Source of the DNA: Leptothrix discophora
GTDB taxonomy: Bacteria > Pseudomonadota > Gammaproteobacteria > Burkholderiales > Burkholderiaceae_C
Direction: 5' to 3'
Assembly: GCF_030705305.1 (NCBI RefSeq)
Contig: NZ_JAUZEE010000003.1
Span: 310,001 to 374,000 of the forward strand
DNA: 64,000 bases
In this document: positions 26,279 through 35,753 of the stretch, piece after piece
How positions within the stretch are numbered: the stretch's first letter is position 1
How the letters are laid out: every line of letters begins with the position of its first letter
Notes under the pieces: model-generated
Seen by the model: the letters and a program-made list of their open reading frames with translations, nothing else
Databases searched by the model: none
Told to the model about the DNA's origin: nothing
Position numbers and translations under genes: made by a program

Positions 26279-29200
26279 TCAATGCCGCCGCAGGTCGCGC
26301 GTGAACGGGAACTCCAGGCTGCGCTCGGCCGGCGCGACCTCCAGCCGTCCGGGCGTGTGGCCCATCGTGAAGAAGCGCGCGAGACGGCGGCTCTCGGCCT
26401 CGTAGGAGTTGACCGGGAAGGTCTCGTAGCTGCGGCCGCCCGGGTGGGCGACGTGGTACTGGCAACCGCCCAGCGAGCGCTTCATCCAGCTGTCGACCAG
26501 GTCGAAGGTCAGCGGCGCATGCACGCCGATGGTCGGGTGCAGCGCCGAACTCGGCTGCCAGGCGCGGTAGCGCACCCCGCCGACGAACTCGCCGACCCGG
26601 CCGGTCGGCTGCAGCGCCAGCGGCTCGCCGTTGACCGTCACGACGTGGCGCGGGTCGACCAGGCCGGTCACCTTGACCTCGATGCGCTCCAGCGACGAGT
26701 CGACATAGCGCACCGTGCCGCCCGGCGAGCCTTCCTCGCCCATCACGTGCCACGGCTCCAGCGCGTTGCGCAGGCTCAGGTGGACGCCGCGCGCGCTCAG
26801 CTCGCCGACCTTGGGGAAGCGGAACTCGAAGTGCGGCGCGAACCAGTCGGCCTCGAAGCCGAAGCCGGCCAGCGCCATCTCGTCGATGACGTCCTCGAAG
26901 TCCATCTGCACGAAGGTCGGCAGCAGGTAGCGGTCGTGCAGTTCGGTGCCCCAGCGCACCAGCGGCGCGCGGTAGGGCTCGGCCCAGAAGCGCGCCACCA
27001 GCGCGCGCAGCAGCAGCTGCTGGACGATGCTCATGCGCGCATGCGGCGGCATCTCGAAGGCGCGCAGCTCCAGCAGGCCCAGCCGGCCGGTCGAGCTGTC
27101 GGGCGAATAGAGCTTGTCGATGCAGAACTCGCTGCGGTGCGTGTTGCCGGTGACGTCGATCAGCACGTTGCGCAGCGTGCGGTCGACCAGCCAGGGCGGC
27201 ATCTCGCCACCGTAGACGTGCTTGTTGCGCTCGATCTCGGCCAGCGCGATCTCCAGCTCGTAGACCTGGTCGTTGCGGGCCTCGTCGACGCGTGGGGCCT
27301 GGCTGGTCGGGCCGATGAACATGCCGCTGAACAGGTAGCTCAGGCTCGGGTGGTTGTGCCAGTAGGTCAGCAGCGAGGCCAGCAGGTCGGGCCGGCGCAG
27401 GAAGGGCGAATCCGCCGGCGTGGCGCCGCCGAGCACGAAGTGGTTGCCGCCGCCGGTGCCGGTGTGGCGGCCATCGAGCATGAACTTCTCGGTCGACAGC
27501 CGGGTCTTCCAGGCCGCGTCGTAGAGGAACTCGGTGTGCTCGACCAGCTCGCCCCAGTTGTGGGCCGGATGGATGTTGACCTCGATGACGCCGGGGTCCG
27601 GCGTGACCTGCAGCATCTTCAGGCGCGGGTCGCGCGGCGGCGGGTAGCCCTCCAGCACGATCTTCACGCCCAGGTCGGACGCGGTGGATTCGACCGCCGC
27701 GAGCAGGTCGAGGTAGTCCTCCAGATGCTGGAACGGCGGCATGAAGACGTAGAGCACGCCGCTGGCCTCGCCGACCTTCTCGGCCTTCGGGCCGTTGGCG
27801 CGGCGCGGGTCACGCGCTTCCACGCACAGCGCGGTGCGGGTGATCCAGTAGGCCGACTGGAAGCGCTCGGGCGCCTTGGCCAGTTCCTCGCTGGTCAGGC
27901 TGCGCAGCGGCGCGCGGGCGGCGGACCGACCGGGGCCGGTGGTCGCGCTGCCGGGGAAGGCAGCGTCGCCCTCGGCCGGCCAGCCCGGCTCGCCGTCGCC
28001 GTATTCGCCCGGCGCCACCTGGCCCTGCCGCGCCACCACGCCACCTTCGGCGAAGCCGCCGCCGATGACGTGCGAGGCGTACTGGCTGCGCAGCCGCGCG
28101 GCCGCCGGCAGCGCGCTGCGGTCGGCGAACGGATCCTGCTCGATCAGGTAGGGGAACTCATGCGAGGCGACCCAGGGCAGCGAGTCCAGCGGCAGCCGGT
28201 AGCCCATCGGCGAGTCGCCGGGGAACAGGTACATGCGCTCGTCGCGGAAGAACCACGGACCGGTCACCCAGTGCGAGCCGGCCAGGCCGGGTGCGCCCTC
28301 GCGCTTGAGCGGCAGCACGTAGCCGATCGGCGCCTCCAGGCCCTGCGTGAAGATGCGGCGCAGGCGCGAGCGCTCCAGCTCGTCCTCCAGCCGGCTGTCG
28401 AAGGGGTCGACATTGACCGGCAGGCGACGTTCGCGCCACAGGTAGTACCAGGTGTCCTCGTAGCCGGTCTGGATGTAGTCGTCGGGCAGGGACAGCTTGC
28501 CCGTCAGGTGCGTGATGAAGCGCTTCGCGTCCTCGGCGGTGTAGGCGTGGGCATCGCGCTCATCGGCGAACAGGCTGGGGTCGTGCCAGCAGGGCTGGCC
28601 GTCCTCGCGCCAGTAGATCGACAGGGCCCAGCGCGGCAGCTGTTCGCCCGGATACCACTTGCCCTGGCCGAAGTGCAGGAAGCCGCCGTGGCCGTAGTGG
28701 TCGCGCAGGCGCTGCACCAGCTCCTGGGCATAGATGCGCTTGGTCGGGCCGAGCGCATCGGTGTTCCATTCGGCACCGTCGCGGTCCTCGACCGACACGA
28801 AGGTCGGCTCGCCGCCCATGGTCAGGCGCACGTCGCCGGCGACGAGGTCGGCATCGACCCGCTCGCCCAGCGCCAGCACCTTCTGCCACTGGTCCTCGGT
28901 GTAGGGCTTGGTGACGCGCGGCGACTCGTGGATGCGGGTGACCTGCATCAGGTGGCCGAACTCGACCTCGCACTCGTCGACCGCGCCGCTGATCGGCGCG
29001 GCGCTGGACGGCTGCGGCGTGCAGGCGACCGGGATGTGGCCCTCGCCGGCCAGCAGGCCGGAGGTCGGGTCCAGGCCGATCCAGCCCGCGCCCGGCAGGT
29101 AGACCTCGCACCAGGCGTGCAGGTCGGTGAAGTCGACCTCCGAGCCGCTCGGCCCGTCGAGCGCCTCGACGTCCGGCTTGAGCTGGATCAGGTAGCCCGA

Positions 29201-29803
29201 GACGAAGCGCGCGGCCAGGCCCAGGTGGCGCAGCGATTCGACCAGCAGCCAGCCGGTGTCACGGCAGGAGCCGCTGCGCTTGCTCAGCGTCTCCTCGGGC
29301 GTCTGCACGCCCGGCTCCAGCCGGATCGTGTAGGCGATGTCCTGCTGGAGCTTCTGGTTGATCCAGACGAGGAAGTCGATGGTGCGCATCTCCTCGCGCG
29401 GCACGCCGTCGAGGAAGGCCTGCAGCAGCGGCGTGGCCGGGGCCGGGACGCGGTAGGGCGCCAGCTCGTCGGCCAGGGCCTCGTCATAGCTGAAGGGAAA
29501 GGTCTCGGCACCGGGTTCGAGGAAGAAGTCGAACGGGTTGAAGACCGACATCTCGGCCACCAGGTCGACGGTGACCTTGAACTCGGTGGTCTGGTCCGGG
29601 AAGACCAGCCGGGCCTGGTAGTTCGAGAACGGGTCCTGCTGCCAGTTCACGAAGTGGCCGACCGGCTCGACCCGCAGCGAATAGCTCAGGATCGGCGTGC
29701 GGCAATGCGGTGCCGGACGCAGCCGCACGACCTGCGGCGAGAGGCTGACGCGGCGGTCGTACTTGTAGTGGGTGACGTGATTCAGCGCGACATGAATGGA
29801 CAC
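26279..29803 (-). CDS. Large transglutaminase-like protein with DUF2126, cluster gene 3
   Basis: The 1174-residue protein begins at a GTG at 29803 (VSIHVALNHVTHYKYDR), the usual N-terminus of this family. The frame extends upstream but reads as low-quality sequence. The N-terminal Bact_transglu_N domain is followed by a transglutaminase core with Cys in RSGSCRDTGWLLVESLRHLG, His in DLHAWCEVYLPGAGW and Asp in GLDPTSG. Residues ~330-1170 are the DUF2126 region (LTMGGEPTFVSVEDRDGAEWNT, GKWYPGEQLPRWAL, YPPPRDPRLKMLQVTPDPGVIEVNIHPA, TGTGGGNHFVLGG), whose histidines and acids look like a circularly permuted amidoligase-type active site. It is probably cytoplasmic. Its gene follows the alpha-E gene by ~50 nt. 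Confidence 0.9.
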   Translation of the reverse strand: MSIHVALNHVTHYKYDRRVSLSPQVVRLRPAPHCRTPILSYSLRVEPVGHFVNWQQDPFSNYQARLVFPDQTTEFKVTVDLVAEMSVFNPFDFFLEPGAETFPFSYDEALADELAPYRVPAPATPLLQAFLDGVPREEMRTIDFLVWINQKLQQDIAYTIRLEPGVQTPEETLSKRSGSCRDTGWLLVESLRHLGLAARFVSGYLIQLKPDVEALDGPSGSEVDFTDLHAWCEVYLPGAGWIGLDPTSGLLAGEGHIPVACTPQPSSAAPISGAVDECEVEFGHLMQVTRIHESPRVTKPYTEDQWQKVLALGERVDADLVAGDVRLTMGGEPTFVSVEDRDGAEWNTDALGPTKRIYAQELVQRLRDHYGHGGFLHFGQGKWYPGEQLPRWALSIYWREDGQPCWHDPSLFADERDAHAYTAEDAKRFITHLTGKLSLPDDYIQTGYEDTWYYLWRERRLPVNVDPFDSRLEDELERSRLRRIFTQGLEAPIGYVLPLKREGAPGLAGSHWVTGPWFFRDERMYLFPGDSPMGYRLPLDSLPWVASHEFPYLIEQDPFADRSALPAAARLRSQYASHVIGGGFAEGGVVARQGQVAPGEYGDGEPGWPAEGDAAFPGSATTGPGRSAARAPLRSLTSEELAKAPERFQSAYWITRTALCVEARDPRRANGPKAEKVGEASGVLYVFMPPFQHLEDYLDLLAAVESTASDLGVKIVLEGYPPPRDPRLKMLQVTPDPGVIEVNIHPAHNWGELVEHTEFLYDAAWKTRLSTEKFMLDGRHTGTGGGNHFVLGGATPADSPFLRRPDLLASLLTYWHNHPSLSYLFSGMFIGPTSQAPRVDEARNDQVYELEIALAEIERNKHVYGGEMPPWLVDRTLRNVLIDVTGNTHRSEFCIDKLYSPDSSTGRLGLLELRAFEMPPHARMSIVQQLLLRALVARFWAEPYRAPLVRWGTELHDRYLLPTFVQMDFEDVIDEMALAGFGFEADWFAPHFEFRFPKVGELSARGVHLSLRNALEPWHVMGEEGSPGGTVRYVDSSLERIEVKVTGLVDPRHVVTVNGEPLALQPTGRVGEFVGGVRYRAWQPSSALHPTIGVHAPLTFDLVDSWMKRSLGGCQYHVAHPGGRSYETFPVNSYEAESRRLARFFTMGHTPGRLEVAPAERSLEFPFTRDLRRH

Positions 29804-29855
29804 TGGCTGGCCCTGACTAGGAAAGAAAAACGGAAGAGGGAAAGACTGACGACGC

Positions 29856-30812
29856 TCAGTGCGCCGACACCAGGAAATCGCGGCTGATGCCCGCACCCAG
29901 GTCGCCGACGCGGTCGAGGAACTGGGTCAGGTAGGCATGCAGGCCGGTGGCCAGGATCTCGTCGATGCGGCCGAACTGCAGGTCGGCCTGCAGGCGGCCG
30001 GCGCGGCGCAGGGTCTCGGCGGACTGCTCGTTGGCCACCAGCGCGAGGTTGATCGTCACCTCGTGCGTGCAGGCCGCCAGCGAGCGCGGCATGTCAGGCC
30101 GCAGGATCAGCAGCTCGGCGACCTTCTCCGGCTGGATCACGTTGCGGTAGACCTTGCGGTAGACCTCGAAGCCGGAGACCGACCGCAGGATCGCGGTCCA
30201 GTGATAGAAGTCGTATTCGAGGTCGCGGGCATCGGCCGCGCCGTAGAAGTCGCTCTCGACGGCGTGGAACTTGACGTCCAGCAGCCGCGCGGTGTTGTCG
30301 GCCCGCTCCAGGAAAGTGCCGATGCGCACGAAGTGCAGCGCCTCGTCCTGCAGCATGGTGCCGACCTGCACGCCGCGCGACAGGTGCGAGCGGAACTTGA
30401 CCCACTCGAACACGGCCGACGGGTCGCGGTCGAAGGACTTCTCGCGCAGCAGGCGGTTGAACTCCAGCCAGGTCTGGTTGGTGGTCTCCCAGACCTCGGT
30501 GGTCAGCGCGCCGCGCACCGCGCGCGCGTTCTCGCGGGCCGCGCGCAGGCAGCAGAAGATCGACGACGGGTTGCGCTCGTCGCGCAGCATGAAGTCCATG
30601 ACCTTGCGGCCGTCGACGGCGCCGTAGCGCGCACCGTAGTCGCCGCTGAGTTCGGAGATGCTCAGCAGGCCGCGCCAGCCCAGTTCGCTGACGGCAGCCG
30701 ATTGCGGCAGCAGCGAGGTCTGGTAGTTGACGTCCAGCATGCGGGCGGTGTTCTCGGCGCGCTCCATGTAGCGCGACATCCAGAAGAGGTGATCGGCGGT
30801 TCTCGACAGCAT
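29856..30812 (-). CDS. Alpha-E domain protein (DUF403), cluster gene 2
   Basis: The 318-residue all-helical protein starts MLSRTADHLFWMSRYMERAENTARMLDV, the defining motif of the alpha-E/DUF403 family. The family motif recurs as FLERADNTARLLDVKF around residue 180. No membrane segments are present. It sits 68 nt after the ATP-grasp gene and 52 nt before the DUF2126 gene. In published computational work alpha-E proteins are fixed companions of these ATP-grasp enzymes, perhaps a scaffold or the modified partner. No function has been tested that I know of. Confidence 0.9.
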   Translation of the reverse strand: MLSRTADHLFWMSRYMERAENTARMLDVNYQTSLLPQSAAVSELGWRGLLSISELSGDYGARYGAVDGRKVMDFMLRDERNPSSIFCCLRAARENARAVRGALTTEVWETTNQTWLEFNRLLREKSFDRDPSAVFEWVKFRSHLSRGVQVGTMLQDEALHFVRIGTFLERADNTARLLDVKFHAVESDFYGAADARDLEYDFYHWTAILRSVSGFEVYRKVYRNVIQPEKVAELLILRPDMPRSLAACTHEVTINLALVANEQSAETLRRAGRLQADLQFGRIDEILATGLHAYLTQFLDRVGDLGAGISRDFLVSAH

Positions 30813-30880
30813 GGGGATGATCCTTGGGACGTGTGCTTTGTTCTCGTGTGGGCGGGTGGGTGCGGACCGGCGTGCCGGTC

Positions 30881-32314
30881 TCAGTCCTCCAGAACCCAGG
30901 TGTCCTTCGTGCCACCGCCCTGCGACGAGTTGACGACCAATGAACCTTCCTTGAGCGCGACCCGCGTCAGTCCGCCCGGCACCATCTGGACCGTCTTGCC
31001 CGACAGCACGAAGGGCCGCAGGTCGATGTGGCGCGGCGCGATGCCCGAATCCACGAAGGTCGGGCAGGTCGACAGGCTCAGCGTCGGCTGCGCGATGTAG
31101 TTCGACGGGTTGGCCAGCAGGTGCTTGCGGAAGTCCTCGACCTCGGCCTTGGTGGCCGCCGGGCCGACCAGCATGCCGTAGCCGCCGGCACCGTGGACCT
31201 CCTTGACGACCAGCTCGGACAGGTGGGCCAGCACGTACTTGAGGTCCTCCTCGACACGACACAGGTAGGTCGGCACGTTGTTGAGGATGGGCTTCTCGCC
31301 GAGGTAGAACTCGATCATCTTCGGCACGTAGGGGTAGATCGACTTGTCGTCGGCCACACCGGTGCCGATGGCGTTGGACAGCGTCACGTTGCCGCTGCGG
31401 TAGGCCGACAGCAGGCCGGGGCAGCCCAGCGTGGTGTCGGGCCGGAAGACCAGCGGATCGAGGAAGTCGTCGTCCAGCCGGCGGTAGATCACGTCGACCC
31501 GGCGCGGGCCGCGGGTGGTGCGCATGAAGACGAAGCCGTCCTTGACGAACAGGTCCTGGCCCTCGACCAGCTCGACGCCCATCTGCTGCGCCAGGAAGGC
31601 GTGCTCGAAGTAGGCCGAGTTGTACATGCCGGGCGTGAGCACGACCACCGTCGGCTCGTTGACGCCGCCCGGCGCGACGCTGCGCAGCGTCTCCAGCAGC
31701 AGGTCGGGGTAGTGCGCGACCGGCGCGATGCGGTGCTGCGCGAACAGCTCGGGGAAGAGCCGCATCATCATCTTGCGGTTCTCGAGCATGTAGCTCACGC
31801 CGCTGGGCACGCGCAGGTTGTCCTCCAGCACGTAGTAGGTGCCGCTGCCATCGGCGTTGCCGGCCCGCACGATGTCGATGCCGCTGATGTGCGAGTACAC
31901 GCCGCCAGGCACGTCCACGCCGATCATCTCGGGCCGGAACTGCGCGTTGCGGGTGATCTGCTCGGCCGGCACGAGGCCGGCCTTGATGATCTCCTGGCCG
32001 TGGTAGACGTCGTGGATGAAGCGGTTCAGCGCGTTGACGCGCTGGCGCAGGCCCTTCTCCATCTCGCGCCACTCGTGCGCCGGGATGACCCGCGGGATCA
32101 GGTCGAACGGGATGAGCCGCTCGGTGCCCTCGCCGGCATCCTTGTCGCCGTAGACGGCGAAGGTGATGCCGACGCGGCGGAAGATCATCTCCGCCTCCTC
32201 CCGGCGGTCCTTCATCATGTCGCGCGGCTGGCTGCGCAACCAGCGGTCGTAGGCCTGGTAGTGCTCGCGCACCGCGGCGCCCTGGGCATGCATCTCGTCA
32301 AACATCGTTTTCAT
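30881..32314 (-). CDS. Circularly permuted type 2 ATP-grasp protein, cluster gene 1
   Basis: The 477-residue protein has the DUF404/DUF407-type layout: AVYGDKDAGEGTERLIPFDLIPRVIP, then FRPEMIGVDVP, YYVLEDNLRVPSGVSYMLENR, LTPGMYNSAYFEHAFLAQQMG, FRPDTTLGCPGLL, SNAIGTGVADDKSIYPYVP, and VVKEVHGAGGYGMLVGP as the nucleotide-binding part. It ends QGGGTKDTWVLED. Its ATG overlaps the comEC stop (ATGA), so this cluster may be read through from comEC. It is distinct from the ATP-grasp half of cluster gene 4. Confidence 0.92.
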   Translation of the reverse strand: MKTMFDEMHAQGAAVREHYQAYDRWLRSQPRDMMKDRREEAEMIFRRVGITFAVYGDKDAGEGTERLIPFDLIPRVIPAHEWREMEKGLRQRVNALNRFIHDVYHGQEIIKAGLVPAEQITRNAQFRPEMIGVDVPGGVYSHISGIDIVRAGNADGSGTYYVLEDNLRVPSGVSYMLENRKMMMRLFPELFAQHRIAPVAHYPDLLLETLRSVAPGGVNEPTVVVLTPGMYNSAYFEHAFLAQQMGVELVEGQDLFVKDGFVFMRTTRGPRRVDVIYRRLDDDFLDPLVFRPDTTLGCPGLLSAYRSGNVTLSNAIGTGVADDKSIYPYVPKMIEFYLGEKPILNNVPTYLCRVEEDLKYVLAHLSELVVKEVHGAGGYGMLVGPAATKAEVEDFRKHLLANPSNYIAQPTLSLSTCPTFVDSGIAPRHIDLRPFVLSGKTVQMVPGGLTRVALKEGSLVVNSSQGGGTKDTWVLED

Positions 32315-35106
32315 GGTCTGGCTCTGTTGGACGGCAGGGGATTAGCAAATTCAAGGCCATCGACGGCAGGCGCATCGGGTTCGATCGGCGCATGCCAGTA
32401 GCGGTGTCGGCGCAGGCGCTCGCACCCTTCTGGCGCAGGCCGGTCGTCGTGCGCACTGCGCCAGTGCCAGGCCCCGCACCGATCGGTGCGGATCACCCCG
32501 ATGCCGTGCACACGATAGCGCGCCATCACGTCCGCCGCCGGGTGACCATACCGATTCAGGTGGCCGGCTTGAACCAGCGCAAGGCGCGGCCGCACCGCAT
32601 CCAGCCAGGCGTCGGTCGACGAGGTGCGGCTGCCGTGGTGCGGCACCAGCATCAGGTCGGCCCGCAGGGAGGCGGGATCTGCAGCGTCGGGGCTGGCGGT
32701 GGCGCGGTCGATCAGCGCCAGCTCCTGCCGCCGCTCGATGTCGCCGGTCAGCAACAGCGTGCGACGGCCCTCGGGCGTTGCCGTGCCGCTGCGCACGCGC
32801 AGCACGCAGCTGACCGCGTTGGAGCCGATCCGGCCGGCCTCGCGCGCCACGAGGTCGGCGCCGGTCGGGTGCAGCAGCTCGAAGTCGACGCCATCCCAGC
32901 GCCAGCGCAGCCCCGCCGTGCAGGGCTGGTGCGGGGCCAGGCGGCGCAGGGGATGACCCGCTTCGAGCGAACTCAGCAGATGCTGCACCCGCCGGGTGCG
33001 CAGCAGCGCCAGCGCGCCGCCCGTGTGGTCGGTGTCGCGGTGCGACAGCACCAGCCGGTCGATGCGGTCATGGCCCAGCGCATCCAGCAAGGGCAGCAGC
33101 AGGCGCTCGCCGGGTTCGGCATCGAGCGGCGCCTCGCCAGCCGGGGCTGCCGCTGTCGACGCACCCGGCCCTTCGCCGGCATGACCCGCAACCGCGCTGC
33201 CGGCCGGACCGGTGTCGTAGAGCAGCACATGCCGCGCGGTGCGCACCAGCAGCGCCTGGCCCTGGCCGACGTCCAGCGCGATCAGCTCGAACTCGCCCTC
33301 GGGCGGCCGCGCCAGCGGCGGCATCAGCAGCGTCAGCGCCATCAGCGCGCCGGTCAGGCGCACGGCGGCAGGCAGCGGCGCGACCACCGCCGCCGCGCCC
33401 AGCGCGGCCATCGCCTGCAACCCCGGCGGGGCGGCGCCGGGGTGCCACTCGCCCAGTGGCGTGGCGGCCAGCAGCGCCAGGCCGTCGACACCGGCGGCCG
33501 CCAGCGTGCCGGCCAGCGACCAGCAGGCCGGCCAGACCAGCCCGGCCAGCGCCAGCGGCGTCAGCAGCAGCGTCACGACCGGAATCGCCACCGCATTGGC
33601 CAGCAGCCCGGCCGGCGCGACCTGGTTGAAGAAGATCAGCGTCCACGGCGCCAGGCCGATGCTGGCGATCCACTGGCTGCGGGCATCGGCGCGCAGCCAG
33701 TCCCAGGACCGCCGCAGCGGGCCGGGCGGCGGGCGTGGATGCGCCGGCGGCAGCGCGCCGGCGTGTTCACCGGCAGATTCACCGGCATCTGGGCCGGCCG
33801 ACAGCGACGACGGCCCGCGCGCCTCGCCGCCCGCCATCAGCAGGCCGACCGCGACGAAGGACAACCAGAAGCCGGCCTGCAGCGCCGCCCACGGGTCGAG
33901 CGCCAGCACGACCGCCGCGCCGCAGATCAGCACGCGCGCGGCCGGCCAGCGGTGGGCGCGGTCGCGCAGCCAGGTCCAGGTCGCGAGCATCAGCAGCGTG
34001 CGCTGGGCCGGCACGCCCCAGCCGCAGGCCAGCGCATAGAGCAGCGCGGCGAACAGGCCGATCCAGCGCGCCGCACGGGGCGCCGGCCAGGCCCGCATCG
34101 CGCGACGGCTGCGGCGCCAGAGCCGGTCGGCCAGCGCCCGGGCGATCAGCGCCCACATCGTCAGGTGCAGGCCGCTCACCGCGAGCAGGTGGGCCGTGCC
34201 GGTGGCGCGCACGGCCACCCAGTCGCGCGCGACCACCGACGCCTGGTCGCCGATCACCAGCCCGGCCAGCAGGCCGGCCTGGCGGCGGTCACCCACCTCG
34301 GCGCGGATGGCGCGCCGGACCCGGTCGCGCCAGCGGTCGATCGGACCGAGCGGGTCGAACGACGTGCCCTCGTCGGACAGCCGGTGCGGCCGGCGCAGCA
34401 CGGGCGCATCGTCGGGCTCGCTGGCCTCGCTGGCCTCGCCGCCCGCCCGGCCAGCGCGTTCGCGCACCGTGGCGGTGGCGCGCAGGCCGCGTTCAAACAG
34501 CCACAGTTCGCCGTCGGGCAGGTGCGGGTTCATGCGGGCGCGCGGTGCCCTCAGCCTCACCGGCCAGCGCCAGCGCTGCCCGCTGGCCATGGCGCCCCAG
34601 GCCGACGCCGAGCCATCGAGCGGCGCATGCCAGGCCAGCCAGAGCCGCTGCGGCAACCCGGCGCCGGGCCGCAGCAGCCGGCCGTCCACGCTGGCGGCCT
34701 CGATCTCGACCTCGGCACGCGCACCATCCGGGCGCTGCACCGGCAGGCCGCGCACCACGCCGGTGAGCATCACGACGCGGCCGTCCAGCGCCGGATCGAG
34801 CCGGTCGTCCAGCCGCCAGCCGGCGCGCAGGTCGCAGGCCAGCCAGCCGGCCAGCGCCGCCGCCAGCAGCGCCAGGGCCCTCGCGCGACGAGGGTGTCGC
34901 CGCCGCCAGGCGCCGGCCGAGCGCAGCCCCCACCCGATCAACACGATGGCGACCAGCAGCAGCGCACGCTCGGCCAGGCTCAGCAGGCGAGCCTGCTGGA
35001 GCTGCCAGCCCAGGCCGGCCAGCGCGGCCAGCAGGTGCAGGGGCAGGCCGTGGGCGGGTCCGGGGACGGCGACAGGACCGCGTACGGGAGCAGGAACGGA
35101 TGGCAT
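32311..35106 (-). CDS. comEC: DNA internalisation channel ComEC/Rec2
   Basis: The protein has about 931 residues from the ATG at 35106; an ATG at 35154 would add 16. It has N-terminal helices with a DUF4131-like region, then the Competence domain with GTAHLLAVSGLHLTMWALIA and many membrane segments. The C-terminal metallo-beta-lactamase domain shows LDVGQGQALLV, LSHRDTDHTGG, LLLTGDIE and LMLVPHHGSRTSS. ComEC passes single-stranded DNA through the inner membrane in transformation. The metal motif HRDTDH is intact, so a nuclease role is possible. Other competence genes are not in the window. Confidence 0.93.
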   Translation of the reverse strand: MPSVPAPVRGPVAVPGPAHGLPLHLLAALAGLGWQLQQARLLSLAERALLLVAIVLIGWGLRSAGAWRRRHPRRARALALLAAALAGWLACDLRAGWRLDDRLDPALDGRVVMLTGVVRGLPVQRPDGARAEVEIEAASVDGRLLRPGAGLPQRLWLAWHAPLDGSASAWGAMASGQRWRWPVRLRAPRARMNPHLPDGELWLFERGLRATATVRERAGRAGGEASEASEPDDAPVLRRPHRLSDEGTSFDPLGPIDRWRDRVRRAIRAEVGDRRQAGLLAGLVIGDQASVVARDWVAVRATGTAHLLAVSGLHLTMWALIARALADRLWRRSRRAMRAWPAPRAARWIGLFAALLYALACGWGVPAQRTLLMLATWTWLRDRAHRWPAARVLICGAAVVLALDPWAALQAGFWLSFVAVGLLMAGGEARGPSSLSAGPDAGESAGEHAGALPPAHPRPPPGPLRRSWDWLRADARSQWIASIGLAPWTLIFFNQVAPAGLLANAVAIPVVTLLLTPLALAGLVWPACWSLAGTLAAAGVDGLALLAATPLGEWHPGAAPPGLQAMAALGAAAVVAPLPAAVRLTGALMALTLLMPPLARPPEGEFELIALDVGQGQALLVRTARHVLLYDTGPAGSAVAGHAGEGPGASTAAAPAGEAPLDAEPGERLLLPLLDALGHDRIDRLVLSHRDTDHTGGALALLRTRRVQHLLSSLEAGHPLRRLAPHQPCTAGLRWRWDGVDFELLHPTGADLVAREAGRIGSNAVSCVLRVRSGTATPEGRRTLLLTGDIERRQELALIDRATASPDAADPASLRADLMLVPHHGSRTSSTDAWLDAVRPRLALVQAGHLNRYGHPAADVMARYRVHGIGVIRTDRCGAWHWRSAHDDRPAPEGCERLRRHRYWHAPIEPDAPAVDGLEFANPLPSNRARP

Positions 35107-35280
35107 GACGGCTCGCCTGGGGGCGCAAGGCTGGCGGAAGTGCCGCGTTAGCATCCCGCTCCTCGCCCGCCGGACGGCACCCCCATCGGGGGGAGACCGC
35201 CCCGAACGGCCGGCCCCAGCACAGGCCCATCCCGCTTCTTTTCGCCAGCCACCCCCCCCTCGATCAGAGAGACCCCAGCC

Positions 35281-35739
35281 ATGTCCATCGCCCAACGCCT
35301 GCAGGAACTCGGCATCGTCCTGCCCCCGGTCGCCGTGCCGGCCGCCGCCTACGTGCCCTTCGTGCGCAGCGGCAACCTGCTGTTCCTGTCGGGCCACATC
35401 GCCAGGCGCGACGGCCAGGTCTGGGCCGGCCAGCTCGGCCGCGAGATCGACACCGCCACCGGTGCGCAGGCCGCCCGGGCCGTCGCCTTCGACCTGCTGG
35501 GCACGCTGCAGGCGGCCCTGGGCGACCTGGAAAAGGTGCGCCGCATCGTCAAGGTGATGAGCCTGGTCAACAGCGTGCCGACCTACACCGAGCAGCACCT
35601 GGTCACCAACGGCGCCTCGCAGCTGCTGGTCGAGGTCTTCGGCGCCGAGCGGGGTGCACACGCCCGCAGCGCCTTCGGCGTGGCGCAGATCCCGCTGGGT
35701 GCCTGCGTCGAGATCGAGCTGATCGCCGAAGTCGCCTGA
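35281..35739 (+). CDS. RidA (YjgF/UK114) family protein
   Basis: The 152-residue product has the family core FVRSGNLLFLSGHIARRDG, AFDLLGTLQAALGDLEKVRRIVKV and RSAFGVAQIPLGACVEIELIAEV. The Arg in RSAFGV matches the substrate-binding arginine of RidA, though this longer form with extra N-terminal residues belongs to a RidA-like subgroup. RidA hydrolyses reactive enamine/imine intermediates from PLP enzymes. AGAGAGA precedes the start by ~10 nt. dsbB follows after 14 nt. Confidence 0.88.
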   Translation: MSIAQRLQELGIVLPPVAVPAAAYVPFVRSGNLLFLSGHIARRDGQVWAGQLGREIDTATGAQAARAVAFDLLGTLQAALGDLEKVRRIVKVMSLVNSVPTYTEQHLVTNGASQLLVEVFGAERGAHARSAFGVAQIPLGACVEIELIAEVA

Positions 35740-35753
35740 GGCAGGAACCGCAC

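Noticed and set aside
26204-29887. Plus-strand open frame of about 1230 codons opposite the DUF2126 transglutaminase gene
   Set aside because: Antisense shadow with Arg/Ala/Val/Gln/His bias; the minus strand carries the catalytic Cys-His-Asp motifs.
32392-35151. Plus-strand open frame opposite comEC
   Set aside because: Antisense shadow, dominated by Arg/Gln/Ala/Pro; comEC motifs are on the minus strand.
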